This document shows positions 1 to 5,089 of a stretch of 7,734 nt of DNA, one piece after another (the first letter of the stretch is position 1; each line of letters opens with the position of its first letter). The stretch is from Hyphomicrobiales bacterium (lineage in GTDB: Bacteria; Pseudomonadota; Alphaproteobacteria; Rhizobiales; Aestuariivirgaceae). A program made the position numbers and the translations under genes. The DNA lies in assembly GCA_023266715.1 (NCBI GenBank), contig JAHFPK010000129.1:1-7734 (forward strand), in the 5' to 3' direction. Below the pieces are notes generated by a model, which did not search any database, had not been told where the DNA came from, and worked only from the letters and a program-made list of their open reading frames with translations.

Positions 1-108
1 CATCACCACCTGAATCGCCATCGCCGCCATCGCCTGAATCATCATCGCTGCCGTCACCAGAATCACCGTCGCCGCCGTCGCCGCCGCCGTCGCCACCATC
101 AGCGCCCT
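1..108. repeat. Low-complexity GNC/ATC codon repeat encoding a Gly-Asp-Ser tract
   Basis: On the plus strand this is a run of degenerate triplets (atc, gcc, gtc, acc) with two spaced copies of cctgaatc. On the minus strand it reads as GAT/GAC, GGC/GGT and TCA/TCT/AGC codons in the frame of the exported protein. Codon choice varies between units, so the protein repeat looks selected rather than being a simple replication slippage product. The array probably continues past the window edge. Confidence 0.75.
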
Positions 109-220
109 CTTCCGCATGGGCGGAGGGTGCCGCGAATGGCCCGAACTTCGTGACGATGGGGCCCGCGCCATAGATGCCAAGCGCCAGTATCAGGCTTAAA
201 AGTGATGTAGAGTTCCGCAT
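1..220 (-). CDS. Partial exported protein with Gly/Asp/Ser-rich low-complexity region (N-terminal part)
   Basis: The reading frame opens at an ATG at 220 and stays open to the window edge, giving 73 residues with no stop, so the C-terminus is missing. A GGCGAGGG ribosome site lies about six bases upstream of the ATG, which supports this start. Residues 1-36 look like a signal peptide: Arg at position 2, a hydrophobic run around 7-19, and an AHA|EE site after residue 36, although the stretch is long and the region after the core is only mildly hydrophobic. From residue 37 onward almost every residue is Gly, Asp or Ser, with repeated units such as DGDSGDG and DDSGDGGDGDS. Such acidic repeats often make flexible or calcium-binding surface segments, but no canonical EF-hand or RTX nonapeptide is visible, so no function is assigned. 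It appears monocistronic, with its own promoter candidate upstream. Confidence 0.7.
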   Translation of the reverse strand, partial: MRNSTSLLSLILALGIYGAGPIVTKFGPFAAPSAHAEEGADGGDGGGDGGDGDSGDGSDDDSGDGGDGDSGGD

Positions 221-270
221 GTCATGCCCTCGCCAGGAATTGAATCAAATTGGAAACACCGTCTCCAGTG

Positions 271-299
271 ATTTCACTCTAGGCGGGAAGTGTTGACAA
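271..299 (-). promoter_or_regulatory. Sigma-70-like promoter candidate for the exported Gly/Asp-rich protein
   Basis: Read on the minus strand, a TTGTCA box (299-294, five of six to TTGACA) is followed by a 17-base spacer and TGAAAT (276-271, four of six to TATAAT). This would place the transcript start near 264 and give a leader of about 44 bases before the ATG at 220. The call rests on pattern match and position only. Confidence 0.4.
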
Positions 300-348
300 A
301 AAGGTGAGAGATTTTGCCAGCATTTTATCATTAACCCTAAATCGGCGC

Positions 349-792
349 TCAGACCTTCTGGCTGGTTCCAACCTGCGGCAGCAGCCGCAGCTCATCAACC
401 TCCACCGCGGTTTTTCCGATCGGAAACAGCGAGGCGAGCGCCAGCTTTACGTGCGCCCAGGCAAAGGGAATGCCGATGATGGTGACGGCAAGGGCAGCGG
501 CCGCCGCAATGTGCATGATGGCCAGCCACCAGCCCGCCAGCACAAACCAGATGATGTTGCCGATGGTGCCGAGAGCGCCCGTGCCGATGTCATGTTCGCC
601 GTAATACTGCTCGCGCGAGACGATGTCGTAGCCGAAGGGCCAGAAGGTGTAGCGCGCCAGCATGAAGCACGAGCGCGCCCAGGGAATGCCGATGATGGTG
701 ATCGCCATGATCACTCCGGCCAGCACCCAGCCAAGCCCTGCGAAAAAACCGCCAAGCACAAACCACAGGATGTTGAGGATGAAGATCAGCAT
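349..792 (-). CDS. yccF: YccF-family inner-membrane protein (DUF307 repeat)
   Basis: A 147-residue polytopic membrane protein, close to the length of E. coli YccF. It contains two copies of the same unit: residues 7-58 and 79-130 both begin N-I-(L/I)-W-F-V-L-(G/A)-G and continue to a TIIGIP(W/F)A motif and a (W/L)FP-(F/I)-G segment, which is the internal duplication typical of this family. Each unit supplies a hydrophobic hairpin. The frame stays open upstream to 846, but the ATG at 792 is preceded by AGGAGG eight bases away and gives the usual MxxFILNILW family start, so I place the start there. The function of YccF proteins is not established; some are fused or linked to ion-channel-like or envelope proteins. 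It lies downstream of the cytochrome b561 gene on the same strand, 171 bases away, so co-transcription is possible but not shown. The family call is firm. Confidence 0.92.
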   Translation of the reverse strand: MLIFILNILWFVLGGFFAGLGWVLAGVIMAITIIGIPWARSCFMLARYTFWPFGYDIVSREQYYGEHDIGTGALGTIGNIIWFVLAGWWLAIMHIAAAAALAVTIIGIPFAWAHVKLALASLFPIGKTAVEVDELRLLPQVGTSQKV

Positions 793-963
793 GTGCGTTG
801 CCCTCCTGGACGGCAAGCACATGGGAATTTGCGGTGGTGATTTCAAGGAGCGGCGATCGGCTCATGGCGCCAAGAAGGCCGCGACTTCTGCACCCATCGC
901 CATGGCGTTGATCGCGGGTCAGTTGCTCTCCTGCCTGATCAACGGGCCGAACCATGCCGTCCG

Positions 964-1542
964 TCAGGCGGTGTCGCCTGCCCCGGCCTGGCGCTTTTGT
1001 CCTGAGATCATGGCTCTCACCAGGTTTTCGCGGTGCCGGACACTCGCCAGCAGCACGCCGCCGACATGAATGAAAATCAGCAGGAGCAAGCCGTGGGCAC
1101 TCAGGGAGTGAAGGTTTTGCACCCAATCCTCGCCGAAATAGGCATCCGTTGTCATCATCCATCCGGTGAAGGAGATCACGGCCATGCCCGTCATCAGCGC
1201 CAGCACCATCATGCCGCCGGCCGGATTATGCCCAATGTAGCGGGCTTCACGGCCGGTGAGAATCGCAAGCAAATAGCGCGCAACACGGTTCGGAGCATGA
1301 ACGAATTGCGAGAACCGCGCATAGGGCGTGCCCAGAAAACCCCATGCCAAACGCATGACAACAAGAGCGCCTGCAACATAGCCCGCCCATTGGTGGAGGT
1401 TTTCAGCCGAACGCGGCGTGAACCACGCGAGACCGAAGCTCGCAACGAGGCTCCAGTGGAAAATCCGCACCAGCGGATCCCAGACGCGCAGCATCTGAAG
1501 CGGTTGACGCGCGCCTGAGGATTTCCGGATTGCTGTGATCAA
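964..1542 (-). CDS. Cytochrome b561-family di-heme membrane protein (Ni/Fe-hydrogenase b-subunit-like)
   Basis: A 192-residue protein with four predicted membrane helices (about 27-45, 50-70, 111-130 and 145-168). It carries the b561 pattern WDPLVRIFHW near the N-terminus and ENLHQWAGY at the second helix. Candidate heme ligands are H29, H50, and two of H145, H150 and H159 near the fourth helix; H105 lies in the loop. In this family the protein binds two b-type hemes and passes electrons across or along the cytoplasmic membrane, to or from quinone or a periplasmic partner. The start is a TTG that overlaps the PepSY stop codon (TTGA), implying translational coupling; an internal ATG at 1494 has no ribosome site and would leave the first helix intact, so it remains an alternative. 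Being second in an operon with a PepSY protein is a recurrent proteobacterial arrangement. The electron donor and acceptor cannot be read from sequence. Confidence 0.9.
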   Translation of the reverse strand: MITAIRKSSGARQPLQMLRVWDPLVRIFHWSLVASFGLAWFTPRSAENLHQWAGYVAGALVVMRLAWGFLGTPYARFSQFVHAPNRVARYLLAILTGREARYIGHNPAGGMMVLALMTGMAVISFTGWMMTTDAYFGEDWVQNLHSLSAHGLLLLIFIHVGGVLLASVRHRENLVRAMISGQKRQAGAGDTA

Positions 1543-1817
1543 TTCTCGCCGGCTTCGGCGTTGGCGACCTTCTCGAGGGTCTCGGCGTTATAGGCGACGT
1601 TCAGCTTCTTGCCGGCCTTATTGATGGCATAGACTTCATAACAACCCTTCTCGACCTTGATCTTCTTCACGGTGAGGCCCTCCGCCATCAATTGCCCCTT
1701 CAAAGTGGCTTGCGGCTTGAATTGGGTCGACGGTGCCGTACTGCAGGTTGCACCCGCGGCAAAGGCCGAGCTTGCCATGAGGGCGGTAAAGGCAATGGAT
1801 GTAAGGGCACGATACAT
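1539..1817 (-). CDS. Small periplasmic PepSY-domain protein
   Basis: A 92-residue protein with a signal peptide (residues 1-20, cleavage after AFA) and a mature part dominated by one PepSY-like fold of the PF13670 type. Visible features are a predicted helix around 36-47, the GLTVKKIKVEKGCYEVYAI strand segment at 48-66, and the KLNVAYNAETLEKV strand/helix at 71-84. Two cysteines, C25 and C59, could form a disulfide in the periplasm. PepSY domains bind or inhibit partner proteins, and stand-alone versions often sit next to b-type cytochromes or ferric-reductase-like membrane proteins; the exact job is unknown. The frame is open to 1880, but the ATG at 1817 has GGAG six bases upstream while the in-frame ATG at 1829 has none, and only the shorter form begins with a normal signal peptide. 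It is the first gene of the operon with the downstream cytochrome b561. Confidence 0.88.
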   Translation of the reverse strand: MYRALTSIAFTALMASSAFAAGATCSTAPSTQFKPQATLKGQLMAEGLTVKKIKVEKGCYEVYAINKAGKKLNVAYNAETLEKVANAEAGEN

Positions 1818-1884
1818 GGTATTCTCCATATTGAACGGGGACTGATAGCAAGAACGCACCCATCCCCTGTGGATGCGCATTCAA

Positions 1885-1901
1885 CGAACCATTGCGGTTC
1901 G
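1885..1901. promoter_or_regulatory. Perfect inverted repeat CGAACC-N5-GGTTCG upstream of the PepSY gene
   Basis: Two perfect six-base arms surround the loop ATTGC. On the minus strand it sits 68 bases before the PepSY ATG. A second short inverted repeat, CATCC-N5-GGATG, lies nine bases away at 1861-1875, between it and the gene. They could form hairpins in the leader RNA or a DNA operator; the sequence does not distinguish these. Confidence 0.35.
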
Positions 1902-1950
1902 CCTGTTCCGAGGCATATCAGGCGCAAGCTGACAGCAACCTGTCGGGTGC

Positions 1951-1966
1951 GTTACAAATTGTTAAT
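1951..1966. promoter_or_regulatory. Ten-base-period direct repeat GTTACA-N4-GTTAAT, possible response-regulator site
   Basis: GTTACAAATT is followed immediately by GTTAATGGCG, so GTTA recurs with a spacing of one helical turn. Tandem half-sites with 10- to 11-base periodicity are typical of OmpR/PhoB-family response regulators. The site lies 134 bases from the PepSY ATG and about 170 from the divergent cytochrome ATG. No regulator gene is in the window, so the assignment is by pattern only. Confidence 0.3.
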
Positions 1967-2039
1967 GGCGGGGCAAACGAATTGCCTAGATTTTCGTAGC
2001 GCAAAGACACCACAGCATTACAGCCGTCATTGCGTTGCC

Positions 2040-2068
2040 TTGATTCAAACCCATGGCGCTGATTAAAA
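2040..2068 (+). promoter_or_regulatory. Weak sigma-70-like promoter candidate for the CybB-type cytochrome
   Basis: TTGATT (2040-2045) is followed by a 17-base spacer and TTAAAA (2063-2068). The matches are four and three of six, so this is tentative. It would give a leader of about 60 bases before the ATG at 2136. Confidence 0.25.
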
Positions 2069-2135
2069 GTGCCGCCTCAAAGCGACGGAATTCGCGGGCG
2101 CATCCGTCCATCCACTATTGAAACGGAGGCGAACC

Positions 2136-2699
2136 ATGGCTGCCACTGCAAGAACCAGATATGACATTGTCGCCATGAGCCTGCATTGGCTCATCGCGGC
2201 GCTGTTGATCTTCATGCTCTTCTTTGGCGAAGGTCTCATGAAAGAAAAAGGGGGCGGCGTGCTGGGGCCTTCCTTGCACATATCCATAGGCAGCACCATT
2301 CTCGTTCTGACGGTCTTTCGCCTCGTCTGGCGCCTGGCAAATCCACCGCCTGCCTATCCTGCGCGCTTGGCGCCATGGGAACAGATGGCATCGAAGGCAA
2401 CGCAGCTGCTTTTCTATCTCCTGCTGATCGGCATTCCGCTGACGGGTTGGCTCGCGACGCCGAAATTCCTTAGCCACGAAGGAGCAATGACAGGCATCAC
2501 GGTCTTCGGCGCGTTGCCGCTGCCGGCAGCCCCGAGCCTTGGCCTTCCCATGAAGAGCTTTCATGAACTCATGTCCAACCTCACCATCGCCCTGCTGGCA
2601 CTGCATGTGCTTGCCGCCCTCAAGCATCATTTCATCAACCGGGATGACGTGTTGCGCCGCATGCTGCCGGTAAAGGATCCTGATCGGACCCGGAGTTAA
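2136..2699 (+). CDS. Cytochrome b561 of the CybB type
   Basis: A 187-residue four-helix membrane protein. Four histidines fall where the E. coli CybB heme ligands lie: H17 (SLHW, helix 1), H48 (SLHISIG, helix 2), H143 (SFHELMS) and H157 (ALHVLAAL, helix 4); their spacing (31, 95 and 14 residues) is nearly that of CybB (13, 47, 137 and 151). In the family these bind two b hemes and let the protein oxidise quinol; CybB itself has been described as a superoxide:ubiquinone oxidoreductase. A region rich in Pro, Ala and Leu (about 126-138) lies in the loop before helix 4. The frame is open from a TTG at 2118, but the ATG at 2136 has GGAGG six bases upstream and is the clear start. It is divergent from the PepSY/b561 operon and only about 19% or so alike by eye to that cytochrome, so the two belong to different b561 subgroups. 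Confidence 0.93.
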   Translation: MAATARTRYDIVAMSLHWLIAALLIFMLFFGEGLMKEKGGGVLGPSLHISIGSTILVLTVFRLVWRLANPPPAYPARLAPWEQMASKATQLLFYLLLIGIPLTGWLATPKFLSHEGAMTGITVFGALPLPAAPSLGLPMKSFHELMSNLTIALLALHVLAALKHHFINRDDVLRRMLPVKDPDRTRS

Positions 2700-2736
2700 A
2701 CAAGCGACGCATCCACTTGGATGGCAGGAATTGGAA

Positions 2737-2994
2737 TCAAACCGCCTTGTTCTTCACAAAGTATCCCCAGGCGAAGAGCACGATGACCGCACCAATAATG
2801 GCACCGATGAGGCCGGCCCCTTCGCCGGGGCGATAGAAGCCGAGCGCCTGGCCCAGGAAGCTTGCGACAAATGCGCCGACGATGCCCAGAATGGTTGTCA
2901 GAACAAACCCTGAGGGTTCATTTGTTCCGGGGGTTACAAATTTGGCGATTACGCCGGCGATGAATCCAATAACAATCGTCCAGAGAATGCTCAT
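2737..2994 (-). CDS. GlsB/YeaQ/YmgE-family stress-response membrane protein
   Basis: An 85-residue very hydrophobic protein with three membrane segments (about 3-20, 29-52 and 58-78), the usual size and shape of the family once called transglycosylase-associated proteins. Family marks are GFIAGVIAKFVTPG at 10-23, GFVLTTILGIVGAFVASFLG at 29-48, and the G-x-I-G-A-I-I-G-A run at 61-69 ending in a short basic tail (KNK). The frame is open upstream to 3030, but the ATG at 2994 gives the standard MSILWTIVIGFIAG start and has GGAG ten bases upstream. Members are often induced by stationary phase, acid or osmotic stress; the molecular function is unknown. It converges on the CybB-type cytochrome with 37 bases between stops and is divergent from the YidB-like gene. 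Confidence 0.93.
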   Translation of the reverse strand: MSILWTIVIGFIAGVIAKFVTPGTNEPSGFVLTTILGIVGAFVASFLGQALGFYRPGEGAGLIGAIIGAVIVLFAWGYFVKNKAV

Positions 2995-3065
2995 AGCCTG
3001 TTTGCTCCACGTTGAACGGGTCCACTTCATATCACCGGGCGCGGCGACTTATCAATGACGGAGTC

Positions 3066-3094
3066 TTGCAATTGTCTTATTCATTCCCAATTAT
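3066..3094 (+). promoter_or_regulatory. Sigma-70-like promoter candidate for the YidB-like gene
   Basis: TTGCAA (3066-3071) and AATTAT (3089-3094) are separated by 17 bases, each matching four of six consensus bases. A start near 3101 would leave a leader of about 22 bases containing the AGGAG site. I found no matching GGAAC/CGTT pair of the EcfG general stress sigma factor here. Confidence 0.4.
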
Positions 3095-3122
3095 CCGGCT
3101 TACGAAACAAAAGGAGAAGAAT

Positions 3123-3554
3123 ATGGCTAGAGGAATGCCTTCACTTGCAGCGCTGCTTGGCCTGGTTGCCATAGCTGGCTATCAAAACCGCGAGAAGATC
3201 GGCGAATTTGTCAAAAACATCACAGGCCCGGGTGGCTCCGCCGAGGGCATTGCGGACAGTGTCAAGAAAGCCATCGGCAATAGTCCAACCGCCACCAGCA
3301 TCACCGGCGGGCTTGGCGAGTTGGTCGATCACTTCACCAAAAATGGCCAGGGTGCCACGGCAGAATCCTGGGTTGGCAAGGGTCCCAATGCCGCCATCAC
3401 CGACGCGCAGATGGAAAAAACTTTGGGCGCCGACCTCATCGACAGACTTGTGAAGCAGACGGGCCTGAGCCGCGAAGAACTTCTCTCGCGCCTTTCAAAA
3501 ACCCTGCCGGAGGCCGTTGACAAGCTGACCCCGGACGGCCGCTTGCCTGCATAA
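3123..3554 (+). CDS. yidB: YidB-family protein (DUF937)
   Basis: A 143-residue protein matching the YidB family over its length (E. coli YidB is about 130 residues). Order: a short hydrophobic N-terminal stretch (7-19), a low-complexity Gly/Ser/Thr linker (34-62), and the conserved C-terminal part. The latter holds GGLGELVDHFTKNGQG (62-77), SWVGKGPNAAIT (82-93) and a helical bundle with LSREELLSRLSKTLPEAVDKLTPDGRLP (115-142). That Trp-x-Gly-x-Gly-x-Asn patch and the P-x-x-x-D-x-x-T-P-x-G-x-x-P ending are diagnostic. It has no clear signal peptide. The start ATG has AGGAGA five bases upstream; earlier codons of the open frame are dismissed because they precede this site. The function is not established. 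It is divergent from the GlsB-like gene with 128 bases between starts. Confidence 0.93.
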   Translation: MARGMPSLAALLGLVAIAGYQNREKIGEFVKNITGPGGSAEGIADSVKKAIGNSPTATSITGGLGELVDHFTKNGQGATAESWVGKGPNAAITDAQMEKTLGADLIDRLVKQTGLSREELLSRLSKTLPEAVDKLTPDGRLPA

Positions 3555-3640
3555 TTAAGCCCCGAGGAAAAATGAAATCTGGATGAACGGCCTGTTCAGC
3601 ACGGGTTCCGCATGGATAGCGCAGCCTCCTTGCTAATCAA

Positions 3641-3656
3641 GCGGCAATGGTGCCGC
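3641..3656 (+). promoter_or_regulatory. Hairpin GCGGCA-N4-TGCCGC just before the ribosome site of the small exported protein
   Basis: A perfect six-base-pair, GC-rich stem with the loop ATGG ends 19 bases before the ATG at 3676 and about seven bases before the AAGGAG ribosome site. There is no T-run after it, so it is unlikely to be a terminator of the upstream YidB-like gene. It could protect or modulate the mRNA leader. Confidence 0.35.
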
Positions 3657-3675
3657 CCAGCGAAGGAGAACTAAA

Positions 3676-3990
3676 ATGTTTGCGCATGTCCGCCCATTTA
3701 AATTCGCCGCAGTCCTCGCTGCGGTATCCCTCTTCTGCACTGCAGGCGTTGCCTCGGCTGCAGCCCCATGCGGCCGTCACGATGCGGTGGCCAAGACACT
3801 CAACACCAAGTTCAAGGAAGCGCGCCGCATTATGGGTGTGGTGAACGCCCACGCCGTCATGGAAATTTTCATGTCGCCGCAAGGCACCTGGACCGTGCTG
3901 GTCACCGACACCACTGGCACCACCTGCATCATCGCCACCGGCCAGGACTGGCAGGAAGTTCCGATTGAAATGGCGGGACTTGATAGCTGA
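3676..3990 (+). CDS. Small exported two-cysteine protein of unknown function
   Basis: A 104-residue protein I cannot assign to a characterised family. Residues 1-29 form a signal peptide: basic residues at 6 and 9, a hydrophobic core at 10-24 and a VASA|A cleavage site. The mature protein of about 75 residues has a basic helical segment at 34-53, then a strand-rich part (MEIFMSPQGTWTVLVTD at 62-78, TTCIIATGQDW at 82-92). Cysteines C32 and C84, at the two ends of the mature domain, could form a disulfide. The AAGGAG site seven bases upstream of the ATG supports the start, and the ribosome site and leader look well adapted. Comparable small periplasmic proteins with a C-terminal CI-x-A-x-G-x-(D/E)W pattern occur in Hyphomicrobiales as far as I recall, without known function. 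It is on the same strand as the YidB-like gene, 121 bases downstream, probably as its own unit. Confidence 0.85.
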   Translation: MFAHVRPFKFAAVLAAVSLFCTAGVASAAAPCGRHDAVAKTLNTKFKEARRIMGVVNAHAVMEIFMSPQGTWTVLVTDTTGTTCIIATGQDWQEVPIEMAGLDS

Positions 3991-4112
3991 GGAAAAAGGG
4001 TTGATGGCCCGGCTTGAAGTTTCGTTTTGACCAACGGTTTTCCAACTAAATTCGCGTCTTCAAACTTTTCGGCTGTCATGGGCCCAATGCAATAGGGCCT
4101 GCCTTTGGCGCG

Positions 4113-4137
4113 GTCATTCACAACGACGTGTTTTTTT
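4113..4137 (+). terminator. Weak intrinsic-terminator candidate after the small exported protein
   Basis: An imperfect stem GTCATT/AACGAC with one mismatch and a three-base loop (4113-4127) is followed, after GTG, by seven T residues (4131-4137). A GC-rich hairpin, GGCCC-N9-GGGCC, lies just upstream at 4081-4099. Together they are the only plausible stop signal in the 274 bases between 3990 and the creatininase start, which otherwise hold no gene. Confidence 0.3.
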
Positions 4138-4195
4138 CTTAAACTGCCTGATTGCCGAATTTCTTTCTTCATCAAAAGATGCCTCTAAAGAGCGG

Positions 4196-4224
4196 TTGCC
4201 ACAGTGGGAATAAAACACAATTGT
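4196..4224 (+). promoter_or_regulatory. Sigma-70-like promoter candidate for the creatininase-family gene
   Basis: TTGCCA (4196-4201, five of six) and AATTGT (4219-4224, three of six) are 17 bases apart. A transcript start near 4231 would give a leader of about 34 bases. The -10 match is poor. Confidence 0.3.
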
Positions 4225-4264
4225 CGTTGTTACAGGCTGAACTCAAACGGACTTGGCTTTCGAA

Positions 4265-5017
4265 ATGCGTTTTGAACTTATGTTGCCGCACCAAATCAGA
4301 TCTGCCATTGCAGAGAAATGGCCGGTTGTTCTGCCCTTGGGCGTCCTTGAATATCATGGTGAACATCTTGCCGTAGGCATGGACACCTTGGCCGTGGTCA
4401 AAACCCTGGATATCATTGAGCGTGAGATGAACCTCGTCATACTGCCTCCGTTCTATTATGGGGCCAGCAGCTACGTCGTCGAGCCGCCTGAGGGAAATGG
4501 ATCGCTTCACGTCGGCGCGCAGGTGCTTTTCCCATTTGCCCAGGAAATGTTCACGGGGCTGTTGCGCATTGGATTTCGCAACATTCATTTCTTCATCCAT
4601 CATCAGACAGAGAATTTCACTGTCGGCATGCCGACCGACCTGGCATTCAAGTTTGCAGCACGGCAAGCAATCTTCGCTTTTTTGGAAAAGGAGCGCGGTG
4701 AAGGCTGGTGGGGCAACGCCAAAATGGCGGATTATTATGATCAGCAGAAAAGTGGCGATGATCCATTTAACTGGATCAAGGGTCATCCACTCATGACCCC
4801 TGACATCATCGAAGATTACCCCTTTGATCACGCCGGCAAGGGCGAGACTTCGTTGATGCTGACGCTTTGCCCCGAAGCAGTGGACATGGACCGGCTTTCA
4901 TCGGAGACCTGGTACACACGCAACGCCGCAGAATCTACAACTGAACTGGGAGTGCGGGGCCGTGATCTCATTCTAGCCCACATGCGCAAGGTTCTGGGTG
5001 GAGGGCTTCTCAAGTAG
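4265..5017 (+). CDS. Creatininase/creatinine amidohydrolase-family protein
   Basis: A 250-residue cytoplasmic protein of the creatininase family (PF02633), metal-dependent hydrolases of cyclic or linear amides. Visible motifs, numbered from the ATG at 4265: VLPLGVLEYHGEHLAVGMD with E29, H31 and D40 at family metal-ligand positions; HHQTEN at 112-117, with E116 where the second metal-ligand Glu lies; and FDHAGKGETSLML with H189 and E194 near the C-terminus, the usual H-A-G-x-x-E-T-S block. At the HHQTEN site most relatives have N-G-H-x-(E/G)-N, so the expected His is replaced by Gln or shifted by one, which may mark a subfamily. The start is uncertain: a TTG at 4253 adds four residues, and neither start has a strong ribosome site; I prefer the ATG because it fits the family N-terminus. 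No creatine-pathway neighbour is present, so the substrate is unknown and need not be creatinine. Confidence 0.88.
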   Translation: MRFELMLPHQIRSAIAEKWPVVLPLGVLEYHGEHLAVGMDTLAVVKTLDIIEREMNLVILPPFYYGASSYVVEPPEGNGSLHVGAQVLFPFAQEMFTGLLRIGFRNIHFFIHHQTENFTVGMPTDLAFKFAARQAIFAFLEKERGEGWWGNAKMADYYDQQKSGDDPFNWIKGHPLMTPDIIEDYPFDHAGKGETSLMLTLCPEAVDMDRLSSETWYTRNAAESTTELGVRGRDLILAHMRKVLGGGLLK

Positions 5018-5053
5018 CCAACGCATGTGCGAAGAACCGTTTAAAAATCCAGC

Positions 5054-5089
5054 CGATGCGACGCATCGTGTCCCTATCGCTCGATAGGG
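5054..5089 (-). terminator. Two tandem hairpins between convergent genes, overlapping the dioxygenase stop codon
   Basis: Two perfect inverted repeats lie three bases apart: CCCTATCG-CT-CGATAGGG at 5072-5089 and CGATGCG-A-CGCATCG at 5054-5068. The first includes the last codons and the TAG of the persulfide dioxygenase gene. Read on the minus strand, the second hairpin is followed six bases later by TTTTT (5046-5042), so the pair may end that transcript; no comparable T-run follows on the plus strand. Confidence 0.5.

Larger units (their letters stand above)
1818..2135. promoter_or_regulatory. Shared divergent regulatory region between PepSY/b561 operon and CybB-type b561
   Basis: This 318-base stretch has no convincing gene on either strand. 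It separates two divergent transcription units that both encode b561 cytochromes, so promoters for both must lie here. It contains inverted repeats at 1861-1875 (CATCC-5-GGATG), 1885-1901 (CGAACC-5-GGTTCG) and 1972-1986 (GGCAA-5-TTGCC), a direct repeat at 1951-1966, and a promoter candidate for the plus-strand gene at 2040-2068. I could not find a good sigma-70 promoter for the minus-strand operon, which would fit activator-dependent expression. Confidence 0.6.

Noticed and set aside
590..1162. 190-residue minus-strand frame across the YccF/b561 gap, plus long plus-strand frames at 304-840, 662-1069 and 1033-1518
   Set aside because: They overlap clear YccF and b561 genes, have Arg/His/Pro-rich compositions typical of out-of-frame GC-rich DNA, and show no family motif.
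1884..1909. EcfG-like GGAAC...CGTT pair on the minus strand upstream of the PepSY gene
   Set aside because: The spacer is 18 bases rather than the usual 16-17, and the CGTT overlaps the inverted repeat; too weak to call a general-stress promoter.
2710..2723. CATCC-ACTT-GGATG hairpin between the convergent CybB-type and GlsB-like genes
   Set aside because: Only five base pairs and no T-run on either side, so it is not a convincing terminator.
3584..3612. GGAAC-N15-CGTT on the minus strand in the gap before the small exported protein
   Set aside because: Wrong spacer and no minus-strand gene for it to drive.
3777..4175. 132-residue minus-strand frame that fills much of the 3991-4175 gap
   Set aside because: More than half is antisense to the small exported protein, and the remaining basic N-terminus shows no signal, motif or ribosome site. 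A gene remnant cannot be excluded.
4172..4831. 219-residue minus-strand frame opposite the creatininase gene
   Set aside because: The plus-strand frame carries clear creatininase motifs; the antisense frame has no recognisable domain.
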